Assembly: GCF_029635795.1 (NCBI RefSeq)
Contig: NZ_CP114280.1
Location: forward strand, 2,666,001 to 2,730,000
Source: Dickeya lacustris
GTDB taxonomy: Bacteria > Pseudomonadota > Gammaproteobacteria > Enterobacterales > Enterobacteriaceae
Direction of reading: 5' to 3'
DNA: 64,000 bases
The notes under the pieces were generated by a model. That model was not told where the DNA came from. It worked only from the letters and a program-made list of their open reading frames with translations, and made no database searches. Made by a program: the position numbers and the translations under genes. This document shows positions 10,494 through 18,633 of this stretch, piece by piece (position 1 is the first letter of the stretch; every line of letters starts with the position of its first letter).

Positions 10494-11702
10494 ATGAAAA
10501 AACAACTGGCAATAGGTATCGCACTGGCGCTGGCTTCCTGGCAGTTGGGGGCGCAGACCTTCGTGCTGACGGACGTGGAAAGCAGCACCGAGAAAGGTAA
10601 CTGGCAGGTCAGCAGCGAGTCGCTGAAAATAAAAGATGCACACTTCAGCATTGAGCAAAAGGTATTGCACGGCGGCCGTCAGGAAGGCAGCAAAGTCGTT
10701 ACCATTACCAGCCCGAACGGGTTGCAAATTGCCCTGAGCCCGACGCGCGGCATGGATTTGCTGCATGTTACGGGCAAAAACATTCGCCTGGGGTGGGATT
10801 CACCGGTCGATGAAGTGGTAAACCCGAATACCATCACGCTGGAAGGGCGCAACGGACTGGGCTGGCTGGAAGGCTTTAATGAAATGATGGTGCGCTGTGG
10901 CTACGAATGGACAGGCCACCCGGTGACCAGCGACGGCATGATCTACACCCTGCATGGCCGCGCCGGGAATACGCCTGCGTCCAAAGTGGTGGTGGACGTG
11001 AGCGACAAAGCGCCCTACACCATCACCGTGCGCGGCTTGCTGAAAGAAAACAGCTTCAAGAAATCCAACCTCGAAACCTGGACGGAACTGCGCTATGTGC
11101 CGGGCAGCGAGTCGTTTACCGTTCATGATGTGCTGACCAACAAAGCCGACTACCCGCGCGACTACCAGATTATCTATCACAGCAACTTCGGCACCCCGAT
11201 TCTGGAAGAGGGCGCGCGCTTCCTGGCACCGGTAAAAGAGATTTCACCGTTTAACGACTATGCCAAAGCAGGCCTGAAAAGCTGGCAAAGCTATAAAGGG
11301 CCAACGAAAGGCTTCGACGAAATGGTATTCAACATGACGCCGTACGCGGATAAAGCCGGTAAAACGCTGGCTGCGCTGGTTAACCGTGCGGGTGATAAAG
11401 GCGTTTCTATCGCGTTTGATACCCAGCAGTTGCCGTTGCTGACGCTGTGGAAAAACACCGACACCGAGAAGCAAGGCTATGTCACCGGCATTGAACCCGG
11501 CACCAGCTACGCCTACCCGGTCACGATTGAGCGCCAGCAAGGGCGGGTGAAGAAACTGCAACCCGGCCAGAGCACCACGTTTGAGCTGACCTACAGCCTG
11601 TTAAGCAGCCCGGCGGCGGTGCAGCAAACCGAAGAAAAAGTGAAATCGATTCAGGGCGACCGCCCCACCACGCTGACGGAAAAACCGATCGCGGTGGAAT
11701 AA
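10494..11702 (+). CDS. Exported DUF4432 (aldose-epimerase-like) protein
   Basis: A 402-residue protein with an N-terminal signal peptide (MKKQLAIGIALALASWQLGAQ, probable cleavage after the GAQ region), so likely periplasmic. The body resembles DUF4432, whose members have a galactose-mutarotase-like fold; the stretch SPTRGMDLLHV and the GYEWTGHPVT and LHGRAGNTPA segments are typical. The substrate is unknown; a role in handling plant-derived sugars is only a guess. An upstream GTG at 10485 keeps the frame open, but the ATG at 10494 has AAGGG at eight bases and starts the signal peptide, so I chose it. Confidence 0.75.
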   Translation: MKKQLAIGIALALASWQLGAQTFVLTDVESSTEKGNWQVSSESLKIKDAHFSIEQKVLHGGRQEGSKVVTITSPNGLQIALSPTRGMDLLHVTGKNIRLGWDSPVDEVVNPNTITLEGRNGLGWLEGFNEMMVRCGYEWTGHPVTSDGMIYTLHGRAGNTPASKVVVDVSDKAPYTITVRGLLKENSFKKSNLETWTELRYVPGSESFTVHDVLTNKADYPRDYQIIYHSNFGTPILEEGARFLAPVKEISPFNDYAKAGLKSWQSYKGPTKGFDEMVFNMTPYADKAGKTLAALVNRAGDKGVSIAFDTQQLPLLTLWKNTDTEKQGYVTGIEPGTSYAYPVTIERQQGRVKKLQPGQSTTFELTYSLLSSPAAVQQTEEKVKSIQGDRPTTLTEKPIAVE

Positions 11703-11725
11703 GAGTTACCCCTCACCGGGAGCGT

Positions 11726-11754
11726 CAGGCTGGCGGGTGTTCAGCGCCAGCCTG
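11726..11754. terminator. Bidirectional hairpin between convergent genes
   Basis: A perfect 10-bp stem CAGGCTGGCG / CGCCAGCCTG with a 9-base loop lies between the DUF4432 gene (plus) and the rhodanese gene (minus), 17 bases from the latter's stop. No strong T-run; the position suggests a shared terminator. Confidence 0.55.
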
Positions 11755-11770
11755 TATACGCATCGCCAGC

Positions 11771-12169
11771 TTAAGAGGCGCTCGCGAAGGCGAAGCCTTC
11801 GTCAGCCCAGCCGGTGATCCCGCCTATCATCACTTTTACCGGAAAACCGAGACGGGCGATTTTATACGCCGCCTGATCCGCACCATTGCAATGCGGCCCG
11901 GCGCAGTAGACCACGAACAGTTTACCTTGATGCAGGGCCGCCAGCTTTTCGTGGGTTATCTCACGATGAGGCAGATGGATGGCACCGGGCAGATGTTTGT
12001 GGTTGAAGGTGTCGCGGCTGCCAACGACATGCAGCAACACAAAATCCACTTCCCCCGTGGTGATGGCGTGATGCACATCGGCGCAGTCGGTTTCCAGCGC
12101 CAGTTTGTTCTGGAAATACAGCGCGGTTTCTTCGCAGGGTAAAGCGGGTGTCTCAGTTACGTAGCTCAT
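11771..12169 (-). CDS. Rhodanese-like domain protein
   Basis: A single rhodanese domain of 132 residues with no signal peptide, probably a cytoplasmic sulfurtransferase. The active-site cysteine is Cys89 in the loop VVYCAGPHCNGA, with a second cysteine five residues later; the CH2A-like segment HLPGAIHLPH is present. An AGGAGC ribosome site precedes the ATG. It follows ghrB on the same strand after 60 bases and may share its transcript. Sulfur donor and acceptor cannot be inferred. Confidence 0.82.
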   Translation of the reverse strand: MSYVTETPALPCEETALYFQNKLALETDCADVHHAITTGEVDFVLLHVVGSRDTFNHKHLPGAIHLPHREITHEKLAALHQGKLFVVYCAGPHCNGADQAAYKIARLGFPVKVMIGGITGWADEGFAFASAS

Positions 12170-12229
12170 CGGTGCTCCTGATTTTTATGTCGGTATGATT
12201 TATCCGTGTCGTGTATCCAGAATCGTGTA

Positions 12230-13192
12230 TCAATGCTGCACAGCGGGATTCACGCAATTCTCCGTCACCGTGCCGGTCAGGGCGGCTATCAGGTTATCTA
12301 CCGCGCAGGCCGCCATGTTGTAGCGGGTTTCGTGGGTGGCGGAGCCGATGTGCGGCAGCGCGACCACATTGGGCAGCGCCAGCAGCGGTGAGTCCACCGG
12401 GAGCGGCTCTTGCTCAAACACATCCAGCCCGGCGGCGTGCAGCGTGCCGTCGGTCAAGGCTTCAATCAGCGCCTGCTCATCCACCACCGGGCCACGCCCG
12501 ATGTTGATGAGGATCGCGCCAGGCTTCATCTTCGCCAGTTGCGCTTTGCCAATCAGGTGGCGGGTTTGCGGCGTCAATGGCAGGGTAATACACAGAAAAT
12601 CCGATTCGGCCAGCAGGGTATCAAGATCGCAGTAACGGGCGTTAAAGCGGGTCTCTGCCGCCTCATGGTGGCGGCGCGCATGATAAAGCACCGGCATGCC
12701 AAAGCCGAAATGTGCGCGCTGCGCCACCGCAAGCCCGATACGCCCCATGCCCAAAATACCGAGGGTTTTGTGGTGGACATCCACGCCGAACCAGCTTTCA
12801 CCGATGTTACCCGTCCACTCACCGGCTTTGACGCGCTCGGCGGATTCCAGCGCCCGGCGCGCGGTCATCAGCATCAGGGTCAGCACGGTATCGGCGACGG
12901 TTTCGGTCAGCACCGTCGGGGTGTGCATCAGTAGCGCTTTCTTTTCATTGAGCGCCTCGACATCGATATTGTCGTAACCGACCGACACGGTAGACACTGC
13001 GCGTAATTGCGGCAGGTGAGACAGGTACTCGCGGCTGACGGTATAGCCAGCCCCAATAAGCCCCTCGGCGCGGGCCAGTAGCGGGTGGCCGACCGGCGGC
13101 AGCCCGTCAAATACGGAAACGGTAAAATGCTGTTCAAGTTTGCGCTGTAGCGCTTCAGGAATGTGCTTGTAGAGAATGACGTCAGGTTTCAT
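12230..13192 (-). CDS. ghrB: Glyoxylate/hydroxypyruvate reductase B (2-ketogluconate reductase)
   Basis: NADPH-dependent D-2-hydroxyacid dehydrogenase reducing glyoxylate, hydroxypyruvate and 2-keto-aldonates. The 320 residues align with E. coli GhrB (324) throughout: NAD(P)-binding [16 protein letters not shown], catalytic Arg in [10 protein letters not shown], Glu in [15 protein letters not shown] and His in [16 protein letters not shown] site lies before the ATG. In E. coli ghrB is close to yiaC, tag and yiaF; here the island at 13.24-19.86 kb separates ghrB from yiaC. Confidence 0.94.
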   Translation of the reverse strand: MKPDVILYKHIPEALQRKLEQHFTVSVFDGLPPVGHPLLARAEGLIGAGYTVSREYLSHLPQLRAVSTVSVGYDNIDVEALNEKKALLMHTPTVLTETVADTVLTLMLMTARRALESAERVKAGEWTGNIGESWFGVDVHHKTLGILGMGRIGLAVAQRAHFGFGMPVLYHARRHHEAAETRFNARYCDLDTLLAESDFLCITLPLTPQTRHLIGKAQLAKMKPGAILINIGRGPVVDEQALIEALTDGTLHAAGLDVFEQEPLPVDSPLLALPNVVALPHIGSATHETRYNMAACAVDNLIAALTGTVTENCVNPAVQH

Positions 13193-13237
13193 CGTTCACT
13201 CCGGCTGAGGGGGATAAAGGCGAAATGGCATCATGAG

Positions 13238-13261
13238 CAACCTGCGCCAAGACTGCAAGCC
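13238..13261. repeat. Left 24-bp direct repeat bounding the AT-rich island
   Basis: The 24 bases begin CAACCTGCGCC and end GCAAGCC; an identical copy is at 19838-19861, and the bases on either side of each copy differ. It lies 46 bases upstream of the ghrB start, where base composition changes sharply to AT-rich. Likely an att-like or duplicated target sequence from island insertion. Confidence 0.85.
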
Positions 13262-13385
13262 TGTTATCTCTTGATGAAAATAACGAATGATATTTTTATT
13301 AATGAATCACGATGTAATACATTGATTAATTTTTAATTAAATACTGAGCTATGTTTTTATAGAGTAATAAATTTAATTTTTTACG

Positions 13386-14288
13386 TTAGCTAAGATAATT
13401 TTCACTTAAAATAAGTTCTTGACTAATGAAGTCAGCAAAAGCTCTGACTTTTGGTGACAGATGTCGATTAGATGGCCAAATTAAGGACATTGCTCCTAAT
13501 GGCACCATGAATTCTTCCAGGATTGGACGAAGTAAACCGGCGTTAATAGCCTGCTTGGCAACGTAGACAGGTAGATGGGCAATACCTAATCCGTCTGTAG
13601 CAGCTCTTAGCCCAGCATGAGTATTATTAAAAATAAGATTTCTGGGGAGTTCTAAATTTGTATATGGTGATTTAAAAGACCATGTCGCAATACGCCCGTT
13701 TGATGGATATTTGAAATGTATACAGTGGTGATTCAATAAGTCGATTGGTGTATTTGGCAGCCCATGGTGTTTAAAATAATTCTTATCGCCGCAAACAACA
13801 AAATGCTGCTCACCGATTTTACGGCCAACCAAACGACTGTCCGCAAGTTCGCCACTCCTCACTGCGACATCAATGCCTTCTGCAATAATATCAACCACAC
13901 GATCTTCAAAATCGATATCAAGTTCAATATCAGGAAATTTTTGCAAAAATTTTGGTAATAACGGCATCAGGAGGCTATGACCGAAAATCTGTGGCACATT
14001 AACCCGGAGCTTTCCTTTTGGATGTGATCTGATCTCAGAGATCACTGCTCTGGCATCGCAAATTTCATCCAGTATATGCTTACAGCGCTCGTAGAAAACG
14101 CTTCCCTCCTCCGTTAACCCGATACTGCGAGTTGTACGGTGGAAGAGCCTGACACCTAGCTCATCTTCGAGTCTGGCTACACTTTTGGCGATAGCTGATG
14201 ATGAAACGCCAAGAACCCTGCCAGCGGCTGCATAGCTGCGAAGTTCAGCGGCGTAAACGAAGATGTTTATCGCCCTCAAACTCTCCAT
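13386..14288 (-). CDS. LysR-family transcriptional regulator of the island
   Basis: A 300-residue LysR regulator with an N-terminal winged helix-turn-helix (residues about 1-60, including SYAAAGRVLGVSSSAIAKSVARLEDELGVRLFHRTTR) and a C-terminal effector-binding domain. It is transcribed away from the biosynthetic genes across a 283-base AT-rich spacer, the usual LysR arrangement, so it probably controls that operon and itself. The inducer is unknown. Composition is AT-rich like the rest of the island. Confidence 0.88.
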   Translation of the reverse strand: MESLRAINIFVYAAELRSYAAAGRVLGVSSSAIAKSVARLEDELGVRLFHRTTRSIGLTEEGSVFYERCKHILDEICDARAVISEIRSHPKGKLRVNVPQIFGHSLLMPLLPKFLQKFPDIELDIDFEDRVVDIIAEGIDVAVRSGELADSRLVGRKIGEQHFVVCGDKNYFKHHGLPNTPIDLLNHHCIHFKYPSNGRIATWSFKSPYTNLELPRNLIFNNTHAGLRAATDGLGIAHLPVYVAKQAINAGLLRPILEEFMVPLGAMSLIWPSNRHLSPKVRAFADFISQELILSENYLS

Positions 14289-14320
14289 ATTCCCCCACGT
14301 ATTGAAGACAAATTTTCCTC

Positions 14321-14338
14321 AGTGTAAGTACATACACT
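14321..14338. promoter_or_regulatory. Inverted repeat, candidate LysR operator
   Basis: Perfect inverted repeat AGTGTA-AGTACA-TACACT, 33 bases upstream of the LysR start and in the shared divergent promoter region. Size and dyad symmetry suit a LysR site; the assignment is by position only. Confidence 0.45.
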
Positions 14339-14571
14339 TATATTTACAATCTTACATCCAGTATTTAATCTTAAAGAAAATAAACGTTTGAGTATTCTAT
14401 TTTTATTGCCTTATTTTACCTTAAAAGTTTTTTATGAAAATGTTCACATTATAAAATCCCGATTTATGGGCTTTTTCTAACAGTGGGTATTAATTATATC
14501 CCATGTGAGTTTACCAATTCTTTAAGAATCAGTTATCGCAATGTTATATATTAGGAGATGTTGATATCTAT

Positions 14572-15057
14572 ATGGGCGAAGTCATACATACGATTTCATC
14601 AGATAATTCTGATGAATCATTAATAATTTATTTTGCAGGATCAATTCGGGCCGGTCGAGATGATGTTCCAATTTACGCCAAGTTGATAGATAAACTTAAA
14701 AAATACGGAGTTGTTATTACTGAGCATGTTGGTGATTATAAGTTATCGGTGAATGGGCAATCATTTTTGAGTGATAAATTTATTCACGATAGAGATTTAC
14801 ATTGGCTTAGACATTCTCATGTGGTGGTAGCAGAGGTTACAACACCAAGCCTTGGTGTTGGGTATGAAATTGCTACAGCGATCGGTTGGCGTATACCGGT
14901 CATTACTCTGTACAGGAAAAATAATAATAGTGTATCTGCGATGATCTCGGGGAGTGATGGCTGTCGCCATTTTGAATACGAAGAAGTATCAGATGCTTAT
15001 AATATCATTGAAGATGAATTTAAAAAAATGGGATTTGATTTAAGTGATGAATCGTAA
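14572..15057 (+). CDS. DNPH1/MilB-like nucleoside monophosphate N-glycosidase
   Basis: A 161-residue member of the nucleoside 2-deoxyribosyltransferase superfamily, closest in pattern to 2'-deoxynucleoside 5'-monophosphate N-hydrolase (human DNPH1/RCL). Matching segments are YFAGSIRAGRDD (residues 20-31), YGVVITEHVG, IHDRDLHWL (71-79) and VVVAEVTTPSLGVGYE (84-99), which hold the catalytic Glu and phosphate-binding Ser. MilB and BcmB, which cleave hydroxymethyl-CMP to free 5-hydroxymethylcytosine, belong to this superfamily and are paired with a hydroxymethylase, as here. AGGAG lies 14 bases before the ATG, a long spacing. First gene of the operon; it overlaps the next by 11 bases. Confidence 0.8.
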   Translation: MGEVIHTISSDNSDESLIIYFAGSIRAGRDDVPIYAKLIDKLKKYGVVITEHVGDYKLSVNGQSFLSDKFIHDRDLHWLRHSHVVVAEVTTPSLGVGYEIATAIGWRIPVITLYRKNNNSVSAMISGSDGCRHFEYEEVSDAYNIIEDEFKKMGFDLSDES

Positions 15058-16129
15058 TATTACTACAGCACTAGTTAGTACACTGAATAATATTCTTAAA
15101 AATGGGTCACATGTTGGCTCTCGCGATCAAGAGCAGATAGAAGTTCTTTCAACGCTAACTAAAATTACCAAGCCATCGGAACGTTTTCTTGTTATTCCCG
15201 GGAGAAATAATAATGTTTTTGCCCAAGTTGCAGAAACAATGTGGGTTTTAGCGGGAAGAAACGATCTTGAATTTTTAGATAATTATCTTCCTCGTGCAAT
15301 TGAATTTTCTGATGATTTGAAAACATGGCGCGCGGCCTATGGACCGCGTTTGAGAAAGTGGAATGGGACTGTTGATCAGCTACAAGGTGTCATTAAACGG
15401 TTTCAAGAAGACCCTCTAACCAAGCGTGCAGTCATAAGTATTTTTGACCCTGAAAGTGATTACCGGGAAACAAAAGATGTACCGTGTAATAACTGGCTTC
15501 ATTTCATTCAACGCAACGGTTGTTTAGATTTACATGTCACAGTTCGTGCAAATGATGCCATCTGGGGATTCAGTGGCATTAACTTTTTTGAATGGAGTGT
15601 GCTCCATGAGATTATTGCTAAAACTATGGGGTGGCGTGTTGGTAATATCTCATGGTATGTAGGGACATTTCATATCTATAGTCGTCATTATTCTACAGCG
15701 AAAAAAATATCTCAGATAGAAAAGCCTATTAGTATGTATGAGTGTGGTGTACACCCAACAGTTATAACGACGACTGTGGATGAACTGGATAATGTTCTCG
15801 AACTGTTTTTTAAATCTGAGGAGTTATCCAGAAGTGGAGAGTTTAATAAAGCTTCTATAATTGCCAAAGAAATATCAGATCCATTTTTTAGAAATTCAGC
15901 GATATTGATGAAAATATATAATGCTATAAAATTAAATATAGATAAAGATATTACAAGCAGCTATCTCAATGAGTTGGGTCAATCTGATTTTCGTATAGCT
16001 GCAATTGAATATCTTAGCCGAAAATGGAAATCACCGATGGTTTTTGATGGGGTGAAAGATATATCACCAGACTTTTATCAAGCGTTTCATTCCATGAATT
16101 CTTGCATTAATAATTATGTAATCAGCTAA
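15047..16129 (+). CDS. Thymidylate-synthase-fold enzyme, candidate pyrimidine nucleotide hydroxymethylase (MilA/BcmA-like)
   Basis: A 360-residue protein with a thymidylate synthase fold. Seen: ETMWVLAGRNDLEFLDNY (folate/dimer region), AYGPRLRKW, TKRAVISIFDPE (the Arg pair region), the catalytic cysteine in PCNNWLHF (Cys147), and VRANDAIWGFSGINFFEW replacing the RSxDxxLGxPFN motif of true ThyA. Such changes are typical of dCMP/CMP hydroxymethylases. ThyA is about 264 residues; roughly 100 extra C-terminal residues here match nothing I know. It overlaps the N-glycosidase gene, so the two products probably act in sequence: hydroxymethylate a nucleotide, then release the base. A GTG three bases upstream is an alternative start. 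Not a housekeeping thyA. Confidence 0.75.
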   Translation: MNRNITTALVSTLNNILKNGSHVGSRDQEQIEVLSTLTKITKPSERFLVIPGRNNNVFAQVAETMWVLAGRNDLEFLDNYLPRAIEFSDDLKTWRAAYGPRLRKWNGTVDQLQGVIKRFQEDPLTKRAVISIFDPESDYRETKDVPCNNWLHFIQRNGCLDLHVTVRANDAIWGFSGINFFEWSVLHEIIAKTMGWRVGNISWYVGTFHIYSRHYSTAKKISQIEKPISMYECGVHPTVITTTVDELDNVLELFFKSEELSRSGEFNKASIIAKEISDPFFRNSAILMKIYNAIKLNIDKDITSSYLNELGQSDFRIAAIEYLSRKWKSPMVFDGVKDISPDFYQAFHSMNSCINNYVIS

Positions 16130-16147
16130 TCTAACTTGGGTCTTTGT

Positions 16148-17371
16148 GTGAAAAAAATATTAAACATCTCCGTTCCAAATATTAATCGGTCAAAGCTTTT
16201 TGTTACGTCAACCATTTTCAACGCAACAGGTAGCGGACTGGTTATGGCCTTCATGATGGTGTATTTCAATAGAACAACAAATCTTAGTTTGTCAGCGATT
16301 GGATTTTCTATTGCAATGGGGAGAGCACTGTCATCGATTGTACCAGTATTTATTGGTCGATTACTGGATAAAATAGGCCCTAAAAAAATATCCATATTAG
16401 GAGATTTTATTAGTGGATGCGGATTTATATTATGTATTTTCGCCAAAGACCCCTTAACTATCATGTTGACACAGTTTTTTACTCAGGCTGGTGCTCATAT
16501 TTTTTGGACCTGTAATAGAGGGCTTGTGTCCCTTGCATCAAAAGGTGAGGGTATTCATATATGGTTTGGACTTATCTCATCCATCAGGAATGTGGGATTG
16601 GGATTAGGAACGATAATTAGTTCTCTTGCATTTTCTAACGATTCTATAGATAACTTATTCTTTATTATTTTTGCCTCAGCATCACTCTATTTTCTTTCAT
16701 GTATTACATTATTGGTCTGGAGGCCTGATGGAAGCGTTTTTAATGGTAATAATGTCGAAAAAAACAACACAACTATTAAAAGTGTTTTATTTGATAGAAA
16801 ATATAGAAGTTTGCTTTTTGTGAACTTAGGTTTGGTTCTTTCGGCAATGGTTATACCTCTTGTTATTGTTATTTACTCTACCCAGCAGCTTGGTTTACCA
16901 CCTTTTTTTTCAGGGTTTTTGATTTTTCTAAATACGGCAATGGTTTCAATATTAAGTGCCCACGTTGCTTCATGGACAAAAAATCATGATTCAATATTAA
17001 ATATAAAATGGTCTTATGTTTTGAATATTTTATCATTCATGATTTTTTGGGGCGCTGGATTTATTATAAATCAGCATCAGGTGCTGGTGTTTTCAATTAT
17101 GGTTTTGGCTATGGTTATTTACAGCATAGCAGAAATGATCTCTTCACCTTCAGCAAATTTTCTGAGTATTGATCTGGCACCAAAGGTTAATAACGGTAGT
17201 TATATGGCCGCTTTTCAGATGACGTGGTCGATAGGAATGACTGTGACACCAGCTATTATTGGTTGGCTTATGGATATAAATAAGCACGCTACATGGAGTG
17301 CTCTTATTTTAGTCATGGTGTTTATTTTTTTATTCGGTTTTAAAGTATTTAAGAGAGATATAAATGGATAG
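16148..17371 (+). CDS. MFS transporter, probable product exporter
   Basis: About 407 residues with a dozen hydrophobic segments and the MFS loop motif between helices 2 and 3 (GRLLDKIGPKK). MFS efflux pumps beside small-molecule biosynthetic genes commonly export the product and protect the producer; that role is inferred from position. No ATG exists near the N-terminus: GTG at 16148 gives MKKILNIS, while a TTG at 16136 would add four residues. Neither has a strong ribosome site. It starts 18 bases after the TS-like gene and overlaps the following ATP-grasp gene by 8 bases. Confidence 0.8.
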   Translation: MKKILNISVPNINRSKLFVTSTIFNATGSGLVMAFMMVYFNRTTNLSLSAIGFSIAMGRALSSIVPVFIGRLLDKIGPKKISILGDFISGCGFILCIFAKDPLTIMLTQFFTQAGAHIFWTCNRGLVSLASKGEGIHIWFGLISSIRNVGLGLGTIISSLAFSNDSIDNLFFIIFASASLYFLSCITLLVWRPDGSVFNGNNVEKNNTTIKSVLFDRKYRSLLFVNLGLVLSAMVIPLVIVIYSTQQLGLPPFFSGFLIFLNTAMVSILSAHVASWTKNHDSILNIKWSYVLNILSFMIFWGAGFIINQHQVLVFSIMVLAMVIYSIAEMISSPSANFLSIDLAPKVNNGSYMAAFQMTWSIGMTVTPAIIGWLMDINKHATWSALILVMVFIFLFGFKVFKRDING

Positions 17372-18633
17372 TTCGTTTTTTAATGAAAAAATTAAAGTAT
17401 TAATAATTGAGCCGATTGGGATGGGGGGGGAGTTACTATTAAATGCTACCTGTGCTCTCGGATATCACTCTATTGTCGTAACAACTGAAAATGTATATAA
17501 ATCAACGTTAATAAAAAACACTCATCTTATAGATGAAGTAATATTTGCGGATTTTTCTGACACTAAAAAAGCGATAGATTTTTTAGTTAAGGAAGTAGCT
17601 GATTTAGGTATTTCAGGGGTGGTTGTTGCTTGGGAGTTTTTGACGGATGTTGCTGCTGAAATAGCAGAAAAACTAAATGTTTGTGGGCCAGATGCATCAC
17701 TCTCTAAAGCGAGAAGAAATAAACACACGATGTATAGGGTATTAGCTAAGGAGACTTGTCCGCTACCCGAATTACAGGCTGTTCTTACAACAGACAGTAA
17801 TTTTACTCATATTCCCTATGAGGAACTAGATTATCCTCTTGTTGTAAAACCAGCAGAAAATGCAGCATCTTTTGGTGTTTCCGTTGTGAATTTCTTGCGA
17901 AGAGTTTTCACAGGCTTTTAAAGATGCATCACAATGGACCCATGAATATCCACATGGGATACCTTTTAGTAATGAAATTCTTGTTCAAGAATATATCCCT
18001 GGGCAAGAATTTAGTGTAGAGGCGCTGTCTATTTCTGGTCGATATTTTCCTTGGGGTGTGACAATGAAATTTACCACATCAGGTAAGGCTCGTGCCGAAA
18101 CTGGACATATTTTTCCTGCGCCAATTTCAGATATACTTCGGGATAAAATATTAGGCATAGCAGAAAAAGCAGCTTTGGCTCTGGGTATTACAAATGGAAT
18201 TAGTCATACGGAAATTAAGCTAGACAAAAATGGGGAGCCTCGAGTTATTGAGAGTTGTTCACGCCCGGCTGGCGATTATATTCCTCGCTTGGTTAAATTA
18301 TCGACCGGTGAGGATCCTTTGGAAATCTATGTAAAACAGGCTGTTGGTGAATTGCATACAGATTTCTCTCCGGCTAAACCGTATTGTTTTTCCGCTATTC
18401 AGTTTATTCGGCCAAATATCGATGGGAAATTCGTCTCAATTAATATCCCTTCAGTTTTAAGTAGCGCTAAGATAGTTGATTCGCGGATTACAGTGGTCGA
18501 AAATTCACATGTCCAACCGGGAACAACAAATATTGAACGTTTAGGATGGACTATTATATCTGCTGACACAGCAGATGCGATTGTTGGCGCGATGGAAGAA
18601 TTAGAAAATAGTACAAGGATTTTTATCGAATGA
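17364..18633 (+). pseudogene. ATP-grasp carboxylate-amine ligase, interrupted by a one-base frameshift
   Basis: The N-terminal half (17364-17921) and C-terminal half (read from about 17893; next ATG 18064) form one ATP-grasp ligase of about 422 residues if one T of the run 17891-17893 is removed. The junction then reads GVSVVNSCEEF, the normal ATP-grasp pattern. Other motifs: nucleotide-binding YPLVVKPAENAASFGVS, EYIPGQEFSVEAL, and the metal-binding end VIESCSRPAGDYIP. Such enzymes form amide bonds from an acyl phosphate, as in BacD-type dipeptide synthesis. As written, the protein lacks half its active site. Either the pathway is disabled or the base is a sequence error; all neighbours are intact. 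Confidence 0.75.

Noticed and set aside
17880..18064. Programmed frameshift in the ATP-grasp gene
   Set aside because: No slippery heptamer or downstream structure; the simple loss of one T restores the motif, so insertion or sequence error is simpler.
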